From Micrococcaceae bacterium (GTDB lineage: Bacteria > Actinomycetota > Actinomycetes > Actinomycetales > Micrococcaceae): a DNA stretch of 6,074 bases. This document shows, in pieces, positions 6,037 to 6,074 of the stretch; position 1 is the first letter of the stretch, and every line of letters starts with the position of its first letter. A model generated the notes under the pieces. That model did not search any database and was not told the DNA's origin. It saw only the letters and a list, made by a program, of their open reading frames with translations. The translations under genes and the position numbers were made by a program. The stretch covers positions 9,879 to 15,952 of the forward strand of contig DNHA01000213.1 in the NCBI GenBank assembly GCA_003486025.1, read 5' to 3'.

Positions 6037-6074
6037 TCAGGCGGCGAGCACCTCGGCTGCCGAGAACCAGTGGG
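6037..6074 (-). CDS. Possible 3' end of an upstream minus-strand gene (partial)
   Basis: One minus-strand frame reads HWFSAAEVLAA followed by TGA at 6039-6037, 89 nt upstream of the GH76 ATG. The residues look like an ordinary protein C-terminus, but eleven codons are too few to identify a family. Another minus-strand frame is open through the same stretch, so this call is tentative. I see no plus-strand start here. Confidence 0.3.
   Translation of the reverse strand, partial: HWFSAAEVLAA

Overview
The window comes from an actinobacterium, most likely of the Micrococcaceae (Arthrobacter/Glutamicibacter-like). This rests on a bifunctional PriA-type isomerase gene in the his cluster, actinobacterial/Gram-positive-type SOS boxes (TCGAAC-N4-GTTCGA), a LysM cell-division-inhibitor gene divergent from lexA, and moderately high GC. 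The genus is inferred from gene content, without a database search. This is core chromosome: I see no mobile element, tRNA, rRNA or CRISPR array.

Right to left from about 3352 to 51 (minus strand) runs a compact histidine-biosynthesis operon: hisC, hisB, hisH, a 50-codon two-helix membrane-protein gene too short for ordinary ORF calling, and priA. Spacing is tight: two stop codons abut the next start directly (TAAGTG for hisB/hisH, TAAATG for hisH/small ORF), and the other gaps are 22-25 nt. A perfect 14-bp hairpin at the left edge closes the operon. hisD is not at the head of the cluster. hisC has its own candidate promoter, placed so that the mRNA would begin at or next to the GTG start codon (leaderless).

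The middle (3427-4752) is an SOS control module. lexA (plus) is divergent from a single-pass membrane protein with an extracytoplasmic LysM domain (minus), in the arrangement of yneA/lexA in Bacillus, divS/lexA in Corynebacterium and Rv2719c/lexA in mycobacteria. The 255-bp shared intergenic region holds one perfect and two 10/12 SOS boxes. One imperfect box overlaps the -35 of a well-formed lexA promoter, which fits LexA autorepression. The LysM gene has no obvious U-tailed terminator before hisC, so SOS-induced read-through into the his operon is possible.

The right part (about 4841-5947, minus) carries a glycoside hydrolase family 76 protein (alpha-1,6-mannanase fold) that lacks a signal peptide. 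It is convergent with lexA across a strong 15-bp hairpin terminator with a T tract on the lexA side. The last 38 bases may be the 3' end of another minus-strand gene. The most interesting points are the multi-box SOS promoter region, the leaderless hisC promoter overlapped by a dyad, the small membrane protein inside the his operon, a His at the PriA position that is Arg143 in the M. tuberculosis enzyme, and the signal-less GH76 enzyme. No wholly new biological system is evident.
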